Below, piece after piece: positions 43,670 to 54,307 of a stretch of 64,000 nt of DNA; position 1 is the first letter of the stretch, and every line of letters begins with the position of its first letter. The notes under the pieces were generated by a model. That model ran no database searches. It was not told the origin of the DNA and saw only the letters and a program-made list of their open reading frames with translations. The stretch covers positions 1,632,501 through 1,696,500 of the forward strand of contig JACVVK020000057.1 of assembly GCA_018292915.2 (NCBI GenBank), read 5' to 3'. The DNA comes from Batillaria attramentaria (Eukaryota; Mollusca; Gastropoda; Batillariidae). The position numbers and the translations under genes are program-made.

Positions 43670-46600
43670 ATCCAGCTAAAGGAGATAGATTTGAAGCCCT
43701 GAAGAAGGTAACCTCCAGTTACCTGTTGTGCTCACCCTCTCTAGCGTGAGAGAGCACAAAGAGTTCACCATGTGGTCGGGGGGCTAGCAGGCAGTACTAG
43801 CGACAGTAGGGGCAGCACAATTTTTACGCTTTGAGTGGGATTAAAATCACCAAGAAAGGTTCACTGGTTTGTAATCACTCAAAAGAGTCGGCATATTTAT
43901 CTTTCTGTCTGACGTTCAAACTTCTTTCCTGTGCCGGTGTAAGTCAGCTAGGATGAGTTTAGCATCCCAAGAAGTAATCCAAGAGAATTTTGAATCTCTG
44001 CTGTTGCTTCAGATACATCTGAAATCTGTCATACCGTCACATCATAAGCCGACTGTGCCATACCAGCAACAAACAGACCACATAGAACTTGGTTTGCCAG
44101 TCAATTAGGTTTGTCTCAGTACAGATTTAGGCGAGTCCCTATAGCAAAGTGGGTAACCAAAGATCGCCCTATTGGGTGCATGCAAGCACATGAATGCATC
44201 AACTCTACACTCGATGTTGGGCTGTTTCTCTGTGGTTTGTAAAGTCATGGGCCAGCAGTCAATCAGCGACAGTTCAGTAACCTGATCTGTCAACACCAAG
44301 ACTTCCCTTTGCTGATTAACTGAAAGCCACTGATGACAATGGTCAGACAATAAAAGCTCACCACTGCGATTATCACGACCTTCGCCTCCACTCTGCTCCG
44401 CCAGATCAACACGCAGCTTGCGACCTGCGAACATCTGTACACAAGAAGAAAACCACATTGAAAAATGAAAACACTTATAGTGTTGTGATACATGTACTTA
44501 GCTAAAGATCTGTATTGTGAGTAATTGTAGACACTGTTATGGCAAACGTTCTAATATTCAGAGAAAAAAAATGGGAGGCCTGTCTTAGCACTTCAAACTC
44601 AAGACGGAAAACTCCAACTCAAACCTGAGTGCTGCACACCTGAAGTCATCGGGCTGAGACCTGAACTGCTATGGTCAGCAAGACTAGTTGTACTTTTATC
44701 TCATATAACACAGGGTATTTGTATAGCGCCTATTCCAGTAGGTCTAGACACTTTGCTTTACATGGGGGATTATGACGACAGTTATTGTTCTTTACTGGCT
44801 GTATGAGCAGGGAGCAGATTCTCACTACATTGTACATGCACGGTTAAATAAAATCTGGAAATTTTCATTTCTGCACTGGACTAATTTGTTGAGGAGAAAT
44901 CTATTACTGACTGCTAAGCGGCCGACTAGATTCCTGCTTAAATTTACATGACGCTGATTGCGCGATGTTCCATTCCGTAGTACAATGTTGACTGTGACCG
45001 ACATATATTTTTCTACTGGAACGATCTTGGATGAACTTCAATACTACTACTGTAAGCTATACTCACGCTCTCATTTAGAGTCAAGGCATCCACCAGTGAC
45101 TCCTTTGTCTTAAATTCCACGTAGCCAAATCCACGCTGCCGCCCATTTTCATTGGGTAGACGCACATTCACCACCTGAAATAATTCATAATGCGACGTTA
45201 GAAACATGTTTTTTTGGCCTTTTATTTCCTGGAGTACTCGGTGTCGTTGCACAATAACATAACAGCAGGCAACACGATCATCCACTCAGTGCAATAGCAA
45301 CCGAAATGCTGTCTAGACAAATCGACAGTCACTAAGTGAAAGGGATTAAGCGCCATGGATATGATAAACACTTCGGCCCTTTTGGTTTAAAAAAAAAAAA
45401 ATGAAACAGGGATGCACTGTGTTCACCAAAAAACATTTGTACTTGTATTCCAAAATGCATCACTGCACGAGACTATCAGTCTATGGGCATGAGGCTGCTG
45501 CTGAGTAAATTTCGGTATCAGATCAATATCTAATATCATATGAATTTAAAGCACACACACACACACTTGTTTTAAACGTTTTAGTCTCGAGCTCTACAGA
45601 TTTCCTAAACTACACATATGTTTGCAAGCTATGAAAATCAAACACCCACCACCCCCTCCCCCTTTCCTGAGCATACCTCCAAGTTATGTTGTTTCTCAAA
45701 GAACTCGGCAATTTTCTCCTCACTGGCATCGTAAGGCAGATTGCCGACAAAAGCTGTGTAGGGTGGTTTGGAAGGGATCAGTGACATGTTCACATCAGGT
45801 CCACGTGCCGCTTTCGGGGCCGTTGGCAATTTTGATCGATCGAATGTTGGTCGCTGTTCATCGCCATCTGTAACAAAAGGAAACAAAAACTGAAAATACT
45901 GCACTGGAAACAGAAGAGTGGCAAATCATCAGCGTATCTTACGCTAAGTTCAGGTACTGTTATGGCTTAAAATGGTCCGTGTTCCAAAAGAAGGAAAAAG
46001 ATGAAATCGCAAAGCCACGACTGCATATCTCGAAAGCAGATCACGTGTCTGCAAAGCAGACGTGTTACGCTAAAAGTGTCCAGGGACATGCTGTTCCCTT
46101 GGTGTTTTTTTAAAATCATTAGACTAAAATTTGCACAATTTTTGTGCATTCTGACACAATTTTAAGTGCTTCAGAGGAGGACACACTTTATTTAGGAGGA
46201 AAATTTTTAGAATTACGAAAATCTGTGTAGTCTGGTGCGTTTCGGCGTGATTTTAAGTGCTTTAGATTAGATTTCAAGGACACACTTTTTGGGGGCAGGT
46301 AAATTTTTAGCCAAAGGTGGAAGATTTTAAGCCCTGAGCTGTTGATTTAAAAAAAAAGAAAAAAAAAAGTCGTTTGTCTTACCAGTAATACCACGGTCCA
46401 TTTCACAGCAAAAAATTAATGTGCCAAACCCTCATGATCCACGCCTATTAGGCTCTACAAGACGCAAATTTATGTAAGAGCCAACTGTTGGATCAGCGCC
46501 ACTGCGAGGTTGTGAACTCAACTGTGACAAGTTTTAATTTTTAAATTTTTGAAAGTACGTTAAAGTTAAACAGTACCTAAAGAACTGCGAACGATGTGCT

Positions 46601-49600
46601 CGCATAGAACTGATCTGATTAGGCCCTTTAAGCAAAATAAACACTAAAACAGCTAGAAATAGAAGGCAGAAAGGAAGATTTTGTTCTCTTTGTAAACCAC
46701 TGCTAAAACCACAATACCACGTATTTACATTTTTACATAACACAATAATACATAAACCTAAAAAACAGAAACAGAACACAGAGAGGACAACCACTTAACC
46801 CTGATCTTGCTAAATTAATTCGTCTCATGCTGAAAAAGAGACATAGCCCTGGATATTCTATTCTCAGCAAGACCAGGGTGAAACCTTGAACAAAAACCAA
46901 ACATAAATGATAAAGACAACAGAAGTCTTACTCTTACCATCTATATCGGCGCTTTCCATTTCAGCAGCCCAACTTTTGGTGACAACTGGCACTGGAACAG
47001 TGCCATCTTCGTTCGCCAGAAATTCATTCAGGTTCAGGGTTTTACCCTTGTTTTTAGACTTCTTCTTTCCGCCTGAAAAACAACACAACAATTACATCAG
47101 AATCAAGTTGTTAAAGTTCTATCGGCCAGCAGTAGTGTGTCACTCAAACATGCAAATGGGATACATGTGAACAGATGACATGAGATACATGTGCCCTGGT
47201 AGTTCGGCTGCTGATGATTAAAAAAAAGCCAACTGTTCTGCACACAGTAATGACTTTCTGAAAGAAGGGGGCACACCACATTCTTTCAAAGAACTCTGCA
47301 CATATACTGCAAATAGTGCAAACATTCAGCTAATGTGGCACTGGCAGACTTGACAAACTGCATTCCGCGTTACCATGACAAAACAAGAACAAGGTTGGAT
47401 AGGTGAACTGTCACAATGCCAGTGAGACTGAGAGGCTGCATTACCAAGTGCTGCAGGTTAGTCTCGACATAAAATAGGGGCTTTTGGAATTACAAAATAT
47501 GTTCTAAATGCACATGTAGCAAGACATAAAGTCTCGCCGAATCCCATGAAGCCTCTCAACGTTCAGCAGAGAGAAAGAAGGGCAGTGGTCCTGACATCCA
47601 GGGGTGCTAACAATTCGGGACCTACAAATCTGAAACCACTTCAAGATGTTTTGCCAAATCTGAAAAGCCACAACTCGGAATGCAAGGAAAGCCAGTAAAA
47701 ATTGACAAGCGGGGGGGGCAAGACAGCTTACCGCAGTCCTGAAACTGAATTGACCCTCAAAATCCGAATGCAAGGAACGCCAGAAAAAATTGACAAGCGG
47801 GGGAGGGGTGGGGGGGGGCAAGACAGCTTACCGCAGTCCTGAAACTGAATTGACCCTCAAAATCAGAATACAGGGAACGTCACAAAAAATTGACAAGTGG
47901 GGGGGGGGGGGGGGGTCATCGACGAGAGCCATGCAGGTTTTGAAACTCGGCACACGGCAAGCAAATCTAGCTACCGCAAACTACATAGCCGCCTGCACGC
48001 GCCGCCTCTTTCTTTTTCACGATTTTGCGGTTAAAAGTGTTTCTAGTTGAGGAGGCCATTGCAACTTGTACTCCGCCGAAGACGGTCTCGCCAAAGTCCC
48101 ACCTAACAACAAATCGGAATTCCCACCCAAAAACGTACGATTTTCTGCCAAATCGGAAATCTGGGTTTGAAATCGGAAATTCGATCGGAATCGGAAATCT
48201 GCCACCCTGCAAATTGGAATTCCCCCCCCCCCCCCCCCCCAAAACACGTACGATTTTCTGCCAAATCGGAAATCTGGATTCAGGTGAAATTTCAAATCGG
48301 TAATCCGATCTGAATCGGAACTCTGCCACCCCTGGACATCTCTTGCGCGGAAAGGGGGAAATTTTTAATTCTGATGGCCCACATTCAATTCATGGACTTA
48401 AGAGGCCAACTTAGCATAGCCATAGTCATGCAACTGAGGACACAACTCTCAAATCAGAGAGAGCATCTTAAATTCAAGTTTCTATTACAGTACCAGCCCT
48501 GAAAGTCAGATTTTTGTTTTTCCATGCTAGCCTTTATGTAATGATGTATACAGTTCTTCCAAATTACAAAATGGTACTGAGCGTGCATGCGTCACAACCA
48601 AAGTCTCATCAAATCCCCCAAGACCCCTGAACATTTAGTACATGTATGTAGTGACAAAGAAGGGCAGTAGTCCCCCACATCTTGTCCACATGGGGGCAGA
48701 ATTTGAATTCTGAAGGAGCCTGTCGAATTCAGTACATGTATATATTTTGATTCTTTTTAATTGCTCCTATTTGTCAGAATTTACTGTGGTGGGTGTCCTT
48801 TTTACTTTCTTAAGTTAATAACTTTTTCTTTTTTGTTTCTCGGCTGAAGCAGGGATGGTCACATGTATCGATACACATTGTTCACTGACTGACTGGGTAA
48901 ACAAAAATACAACTGTTAGTAGTGTTACCCAGTGGCCAAAAACAAAAGCCCAGACCTATGTGGTTTGGGCTTTTGAATGTTTGGGCTCATTTACAGAGAC
49001 TATGTGACTGATCGGTTACAAACCTAGCCCCAAAAACAAAAGTTCTGATCTGATTCTGAGCAAGATTCCGAGTCTATCGTAGAACAAAAGAACCAAAAAA
49101 ATGGTGGGCATGTACATTTGTTATTTTGCATGGATTTAAGTCGAAAATACACACATTCTCTCCTCGTGCACTCCTGTTTGAACGTTTCGATGAAAAAGAT
49201 AACTTTACGAGAACAGAACTTTTTTCTTGGGAGCGTTCCTGAACTTGACCAGGTTTGCTAACCCAGATACCACGTGTGAGTGCCGGCAGGGTTGCCCATA
49301 CCGCAATAAATTACAAATAATGCATTAATCTATTGCTTGATACTGATTAAAACATACCTGTTGATGGCATTTTGAAATGAAAATAATGCGGAGTTGTGGG
49401 TTACTTTTTTTTTCGGGTACTATACACGAAAAACGGACACAAAAACTCCGCCAAAAGGTCGAGGAGAAAGCCGCGCAATGCCGTGGTGCCCTCGGGCAAC
49501 CGTATGGAACAATGAATCTGACTTTCGCCCTAAGAAATGGAGTGGATTGCTAAAATAAAGCTCTGAAAAGTATCATATTGGCCTAACTGTAACTCCGAAT

Positions 49601-49694
49601 AGACTGCAGGCTCAGGAAATGACCCGATCAAGCATCAAACACAGAAACATTTGAGCTGTCCGAAGCGCACGCATGCGGACTTACCGGACGCCAT
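33527..49694 (-). CDS. EIF4B: Eukaryotic translation initiation factor 4B
   Basis: Sixteen minus-strand coding exons (5' to 3'): 49694-49685, 47072-46938, 45867-45677, 45174-45067, 44434-44362, 43405-43322, 42590-42120, 41570-41513, 40482-40448, 39793-39571, 39155-39001, 38778-38606, 37919-37853, 36664-36613, 34380-34311, 33604-33527. All junctions are GT-AG and in frame: 660 residues, or 674 if exon 14 runs to 36571. The N-terminus has the Lys-rich start and the KGKTLNLNEFLANEDG block; residues 85-170 form one RRM with RNP2 (AFVGNL) and RNP1 (RGFGYVEF); a DRYG-rich region follows at about 200-360; then RPKLQLQPRT, RPASIFGSAKPVDT and MVPAPPPKENAW, all eIF4B signatures; the end is acidic. eIF4B stimulates the eIF4A helicase during cap-dependent translation initiation in the cytoplasm. 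Human eIF4B is 611 residues. The start has A at -3 and G at +4. Confidence 0.95.
34068..34205. repeat. G run, GA and GT microsatellites
   Basis: GGGGGGG, GAGA x with GTGTGAGTGAG interruptions, then GTGTGTGTGCATGCATG. In eIF4B intron 15, 106 bp or more downstream of the exon 34311-34380 donor. Confidence 0.85.
34398..34512 (+). mobile_element. Possible tRNA-like SINE fragment
   Basis: TTGGCCTAGCTGTCAACAATG, ACCAGAGGGTCCTGGGTTCA AACCC (B box) and GGTGGTCAGGAATGTTGG followed by a C run. Only one copy seen, so tentative. Confidence 0.35.
34965..36022. mobile_element. Element with terminal inverted repeats and about seven internal ~140-bp repeats carrying nuclear-receptor-like half-sites
   Basis: Left end GGCTCCCTTGTGACAC and right end GTTACACAAGGGAGCC are inverted copies. 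Inside, a diverged unit of about 140 bp repeats. It carries TGACCTTGACCT and often its inverse GTCAAGGTCATTCA (34984, 35108, 35238, 35383, 35519, 35661, 35806), then ATCATGCCAAGTTTGGTGCC and GAGAAAATGCCAATGTTAA. A CA/CAGA microsatellite (35941-35978) lies near the right end. Entirely inside eIF4B intron 14. Confidence 0.8.
37349..37842 (+). mobile_element. Full-length tRNA-derived SINE, family C, with 16-bp target-site duplication
   Basis: Head CGGCCCCCGTAGTGTAGTGG with A box, GGGTTCGAATCCC B box, long body (TTTTTCCTACCTAGGTCGGC, GGCCGGCACCGCAGGTGCCG, GGAAGCGTGGAATGCGGCCC, CATGACCTGGGAGGAACACC) and an A-rich tail. Direct repeats AAGAACTTACCATCAT flank it at 37333-37348 and 37843-37858. The insertion is antisense to eIF4B and the repeat contains a splice donor (see finding). 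Confidence 0.93.
38105..38500 (-). mobile_element. tRNA-derived SINE, family B, full-length
   Basis: Antisense copy from an AAT tail (38105-38121) through the body shared with 2843-3178 to the tRNA-like head: B box reverse GGGACTTGAACTCC and GGTGACAAGTCTCTTAACCA CTACACCACCGACCGCCC. In eIF4B intron 12. Confidence 0.9.
39962..40200 (-). mobile_element. Interspersed element, copy 1 (pair with 57168-57395)
   Basis: Its reverse complement matches 57168-57395: GGCTGGG, TTTGGCAATTTTCAG, AAATTTCCTATCCTTTCAGC, AAGTTTCAGCCAAAG, ATCATGATAC and GGTGCCAGGAGAGGCTGCTA. No coding capacity. In eIF4B intron 9. Confidence 0.65.
41009..41275. repeat. Tandem duplication, ~118-bp unit, 2.3 copies
   Basis: AGTTGAATCATAACTAGTCA starts units at about 41009, 41128 and 41245; the units are nearly identical (CTGTGACTAGTGTCAGTGGG, TTTAACTTGCCTGTCTTCAC). 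Intron DNA of eIF4B between exons at 41513 and 40482. Confidence 0.9.
41838..41928. repeat. GT microsatellite
   Basis: About 45 units with GCGT and GCAT interruptions near the end, in eIF4B intron 7. Confidence 0.95.
42120..42590 (-). other. EIF4B: DRYG-rich repeat exon of eIF4B
   Basis: A single 471-nt exon (phase 1 at both ends) codes for about 156 residues, almost all Asp, Arg, Tyr/Phe and Gly in units such as FSDRYGDRDRG, SDRGDRFGDRD and GDRYGGDRDDR. It is the counterpart of the vertebrate eIF4B DRYG domain, which mediates self-association and binding to eIF3. The DNA is an imperfect 12-30 bp repeat in its own right, so copy number may vary between alleles. Opposite-strand open frames here are shadows. 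Confidence 0.92.
43639..43668. repeat. Poly-G run of about 30
   Basis: An unbroken run of about 30 G on the plus strand (C run in the eIF4B transcript), preceded by GGGGGGAAGG. Other long runs: 8189-8217 region, 26811-26829, 47898-47916, 55455-55484, 60435-60457. Confidence 0.9.
44362..45867 (-). other. EIF4B: RRM exons of eIF4B
   Basis: Exons 45867-45677, 45174-45067 and 44434-44362. They start with the linker DRSKLPTAPKAARGPD, a conserved eIF4B feature, then YTAFVGNLPYD (RNP2), helix 1 (EEKIAEFFEK), strand 2 (VVNVRLPNENG), RNP1 RGFGYVEF with both aromatic RNA-contacting positions, and the last strand KLRVDLAEQ. Confidence 0.93.
45965..46345 (+). mobile_element. Interspersed element, copy 2 (pair with 22020-22480)
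   Basis: Contains AAAGCCACGACTGCATATCT, GTGTCTGCAAAGCAGACGTGTTACGC, TTTTAAGTGCTTCAGAGGAGG and GGCGTGATTTTAAGTGCTTT, the reverse of blocks in the first copy. In eIF4B intron 2. Confidence 0.55.
47598..48335. mobile_element. Non-autonomous element with CCAGGGGTG terminal inverted repeats
   Basis: Left end CCAGGGGTG, right end CACCCCTGG, flanked by ACAT on both sides (47594-47597, 48336-48339). Contains a ~98-bp repeat (AAAAATTGACAAGCGGGGG, GCTTACCGCAGTCCTGAAAC) in about 2.5 copies, G and C runs, and repeats of AAATCGGAAATCTG. No coding capacity. In the first long intron of eIF4B. Confidence 0.65.
49358..49370 (-). CDS. EIF4B: Candidate alternative first coding exon of eIF4B
   Basis: On the minus strand ATGCCATCAACAG is followed by a good donor (GTATGT). 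It ends in phase 1, exactly as the 49694-49685 exon does, so splicing to 47072 would give MPSTGGKKK instead of MASGGKKK. No acceptor is visible just upstream on that strand, so it fits a first exon with its own start site about 325 bp inside the gene. Transcript support is unknown; a chance ATG plus donor is possible. Confidence 0.45.
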
Positions 49695-49983
49695 CTTGAA
49701 AGAGTAACTGAGAGTTAAAAGAAAATCGTATCCTCAGATTTTTCTGTAGAAATCTTTGCGAAAATAAATAACTTGACAAGTACAAAAACCAGTGATAGCT
49801 CAAGTATTTTATTTTTGTCAATTTGAGAATTTTATTTACAGACCGGAAACATTCATCGCGTGTCTATTATTTGCCTCGGTTTCGTTTACATCGCATCCGT
49901 CCACAAAATCTCTCCAGCGGCGCAGGAAGCTGCACAGACCTGCTCTTGTTTATTTTAGACAAAAGCGCACGAAATCCGGAACA
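49695..49983. promoter_or_regulatory. Putative bidirectional promoter of EIF4B and LZTFL1
   Basis: Only 289 bp separate the ATG of eIF4B (minus, 49694) from the ATG of LZTFL1 (plus, 49984). Both first coding exons are tiny and end in donors, so the 5' UTRs and start sites must lie in this interval. The eIF4B start sits in CAAGATGGCGTC, which matches the YY1-type motif common at housekeeping start codons. A CCGGAA (ETS-type core) lies six bases before the LZTFL1 ATG. No TATA box is obvious. Confidence 0.65.
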
Positions 49984-52900
49984 ATGGTAACACTTATACT
50001 CAAGCTGTTTATTAGGAACAATAGTTTAACTGTTTATTACTGTTCTTTGTTGATTCTGTAACAGTTTTGTGGTTCTGTAATTTTAACCGCTTTCCTAGAG
50101 TCGTTTTTTGAAACAATGAAAGGCATGATTGTTTCACTTACAAGTACAATAAACTGTTCAGAGATTGATCAAGATTAGTGCCATGTCAGTAGTAAAGCGC
50201 TTCGTGAGAATTGCTGGCCACACTTTTGGCTATGCATTTGTGTAATTCCATCGACAAACCCAAACCAAAGACAACTGCAGTCTTCTGCAAGTGCAAGACA
50301 TGTTCTGTTTAGACTTTGAGTGTCTGCAATGACCAGCACGTCTATTATCCACCTGTAGTGTTTTGCAGTCGTTTGACGTCCGCAGCGAATGCAGCTTCAT
50401 TTGCTTTTATTTTCAGACGACAGAACTTGGAGTTAACGAACATCACCAGAATCAGGTGATCAACTACATACGCTTTGCGCGCTACCAGCGAGGTCAGAGA
50501 CTGCGAGCAGTGGATGTTTGTTTTGAGGACTTGAAGGACAGTAGGCATGTACCTTTATACTGTTTGTGTTTTTGGAAAACTGCAGATGAATTAACTGACT
50601 TGAAGGACAAGGGCTTGCTGTGCTGAAGTCTGTTGGAGTAAACCCAGCAGTTAACCAAATGCAAAACAGATACAGACATATATAATACAGACATATATAC
50701 AGACAGTTGCCATCATGATAAAAGAATTGTGTGTTTAGGAATGTATCAGCATGACTGCCTTTCACCGAACCCACAGGTACACAAGGTACACCTCAATAAA
50801 ACCTTCACATGTTCAGGGATCGATTTTCTCGCGCGCCGTGCGACTATGTCTCATATTTTGGTAAAATGTCGCATAGAAATTTCGCAAAATGCGTCATTTG
50901 TCGCACGCACTTGACATCACAAGCGCACTTGACAACGTGAAGCAGAGATGCGCTATCCGTGTCAGTCATAGAGTCTGTTACACTAATCTAATATTAGTGA
51001 TGAGGCTTACTTATCCCACTCGCCGCGCGCGCTGCCAGGAACTCTCGCTCGAAAGAGTTGCAAAAAATATTGGCGCGTTATCAGTTTTCTCAGTTCTGCG
51101 ATCGAGAGGTCCTTTTCCGTTCAGAACCTGAATGTCACTGCACTTAGGAACAGGCTCTCGGCACAGACATGTGACAGAGTGATGCGGGTGAACTTGATTG
51201 TCTCATAGAAAATGAAAATGTCTCATAAAAATGACTGGTCAAGGAGACAATGTCTCATTGGCATATTTGAGTAAATCCATCCCTGCATGTTGAATAGAAA
51301 AGTCTACACATTAACAGGCCTTCATAACTTAAGTCAGACATTTGTCATTGGTCGATTTATTTTTAAAGTGTCTGGTTACTTTCTCACCAAGGCGGACATA
51401 TGTCCAATGATTTCTGCCCCACAGTGGACAATATTCAAGAAAAATATCCTGTACTTGAACAGGGCATTTCAGTGTTCCGTATTACGCACATCTGTCGTTT
51501 ATGCAAAGATTTCAGAATCTGACGCAGAGATTTTGAGGCTGTACTTCACTGATTTTACAAAATGACCCTCTGAATTTGACAGAGATGGTCAGAGTGACCC
51601 TCAGTTTTGAAAGCTGTAAGGTATACTGGCATTTGTTAATATAGTACCCACGAATACCCTAAGGTAAAGACTTGTATGACTGATTTTATCCTCCTACTAG
51701 ATTTTAAGTGTGGCATGTGAGTGTTTTACTGAGACAGTACCATCTACCATCTTGATTAATCTACACGGACAGTAAGAGCTCATAATAAAAATCTCTTTCT
51801 GCTTGTGTTTGATTTTCCTCAGGCTGACTGATGAGACATTCACGATAGACGAGGTGACGGAGATGCTGGACGGGTTGCTGACAGTCGTGCGAAGTGAAGT
51901 GGAGTCTGAGTTGATAAACACGGCCCACACCAACGTGCTGATGATGCGACAGATGTTCCAACAGGCTGAGAAATGGCACCTCAAACTTCAAGCAGACATC
52001 TCAGAACTTGAAAACAGGTGATTCAACACTTTGCAGGGCCTTAGTGTGATGTATCTGGGTTCACAAATTGAATGGCGCAGAGGAAAAGCGGCCTCACGTT
52101 TTGGTAGTTTTGAGAAAATCGAGGTCAAACTTCTTTTGTCCTTAATAGCAAGTAATATTCAACGAGAAATAAAAATAAACTGCACAGGCCTACATATACC
52201 TGTAGATGAACAACTTCCCCCAAAATTGAATTTCACAAAAAAATGCTTTGTTTATAAAACAGAATTAATTTCTGCTTGCATTGTCTGGTTTTTAATCTGT
52301 GCTCTTTTGCTTTTTTAGTTGTTCTTACGTACTGTATATTGAGTGAATGTGTTGTTTGTGTTTTTTTATTTTGGTTTTAGATCGTAAGGCACCTAGAGCT
52401 TGTTCCCCGGGGATAGGCACCCTATTATAAGTAGTAGTATATGTATATAATTATATTGTCAGTTAGACCAGACCAATTTGCTTTCCAAAATGAGTGGAAA
52501 AGTGATATATATCTGGACCACTGTTCTATGTAAATCTCTATTGCCAGCATCAGAGATGCTGTCACTGTACTTACTTAGGCGCCTGGCTCCAAGTGGAGCA
52601 TAGGCCATCGACAACCCTTCGCCATCGCACTCTGTTCTGGGCTAGTCTTGCCACTCCACTCCAGTTGGTCCCCTGCTTATATAGCTCTGCCTCAGTGTCC
52701 CGCATCCAGCTGTTGCGAGGCGGGCCTCTCTTCCTTTTCCTCTGAGGCTACCATGTCAGGGCTTGGCGTGTGGTACTGGATTCTGGCTTCCTGAGGGTGT
52801 GTCCAATCCAGCCCCACTTCCTCCGCAGGATCTGCTTGACCACTGGTTCCTGCCCCGCTCGCTCCCACAGATCTTTGTTCCGGATCTTCTCTGGCCAACG

Positions 52901-54085
52901 GATGTTGAAGATGCGCCTCAGACAGGGCTGTCACTGTCCAAGTGTCTAAATGGTGTGATGAGAGTTACCATGAAAACAATCAGTGAGCGTGAACATAGTA
53001 GCATTAGCGTCCTTACAATGACATGTTATTTTTAACCTTGTAATTATGTGTGTTCACAGAGAACTGCTGGAACAGATCAAGGAGTTTGAGGAGCGAGAGT
53101 TCGCGGGAGCCAAGCGCGATACAGAGTTCATCCCTAAGAAGCTAGAACCTGTCAACGAAACTGGAGGAACGGCCTTGCTGCATATGGTGAGTAACGGAAG
53201 AAAAAAATGTTTGTTATAGATATTAAGTTATACACGTTTCTTGACCAGCCCAACCTTATTTTTGGCCCATTCACAGGGTCCGTACAGGTCATGGAATCCT
53301 GGAAAAGTCATGGAATTTGAAAATAGCTTTTCCAGGCCTGGAAAGTTATGAAATTATCTCAAGAGTCATGAAAATTCATGGAATTTCAGAATTTTATTGA
53401 AGCCATTTTGAGCCAGACAATGAGACGGTCAGCTTGGTGATTACTCACTGGACTGTTCGCCAAATATACCAACAAACTGCCTTCCCATGAGACTAATGGC
53501 TAACTCTGAACGTTGGTCGCAGACTGCGATAACTTGGATTAGGTCAGATTTTCTACCCTCGTGTGTGTCAGTGTGAAAGAGTGCGAGGAAGTTGTCATGG
53601 AAAACAGGAGAGTTGGCCAGGAAAAGTCATAGAAAAGTCATAAAGTTTTGAGACTGTGAACCTGTATGGACCCTGCATTAACAACCTTCTCAGACACACG
53701 CGCACGCACGCATGCACACACACACGCACGCACGCACGCATGCACACACACACGCACGCATGCACACACGCACGCATGCACGCATGCAAAGAAAAATGAT
53801 GCAGAGGGAAAGTAGCAGTAACACACACGCTTGGTGCATCCTGTCGTAATGTTACAAGTTGATTTCAGGTATGGCTTGGTAGAGCGGGGTGTAGTCCTTC
53901 ATTGAAAGTTTTCTTCTTGATTTCTTCTTCATTTTTTTATTTGTGTGGTTTTCAGAAAATTGAGGAGCTGCAGGAAGAAAATGAGAAGTTAAAGACGCGG
54001 TTGTGCAAAGTTGACAAAGATGTAAGTATTTTTCAGTTCCAGTAATGTGTGTCAAGTTGTCTGAATCCATAGACGTCACTTAGCA

Positions 54086-54142
<57 letters not shown>

Positions 54143-54260
54143 TGTGTGTGTGTGTGTCTGTGTGTGTGTCTGTGTGTGTGTGTGTGTGTGTGTGTCTGTG
54201 TGTGTGTGTGTCTGTGTGTGTGTGTGTCTGTCTGTGTGTGTCTGTGCGTGTGCGTGTGTG

Positions 54261-54307
<47 letters not shown>

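Noticed and set aside
48017..48329. Open frames with RFRSDYRFEISPES-like repeats
   Set aside because: They are translations of the AAATCGGAAATCTG repeats inside the element at 47598-48335.
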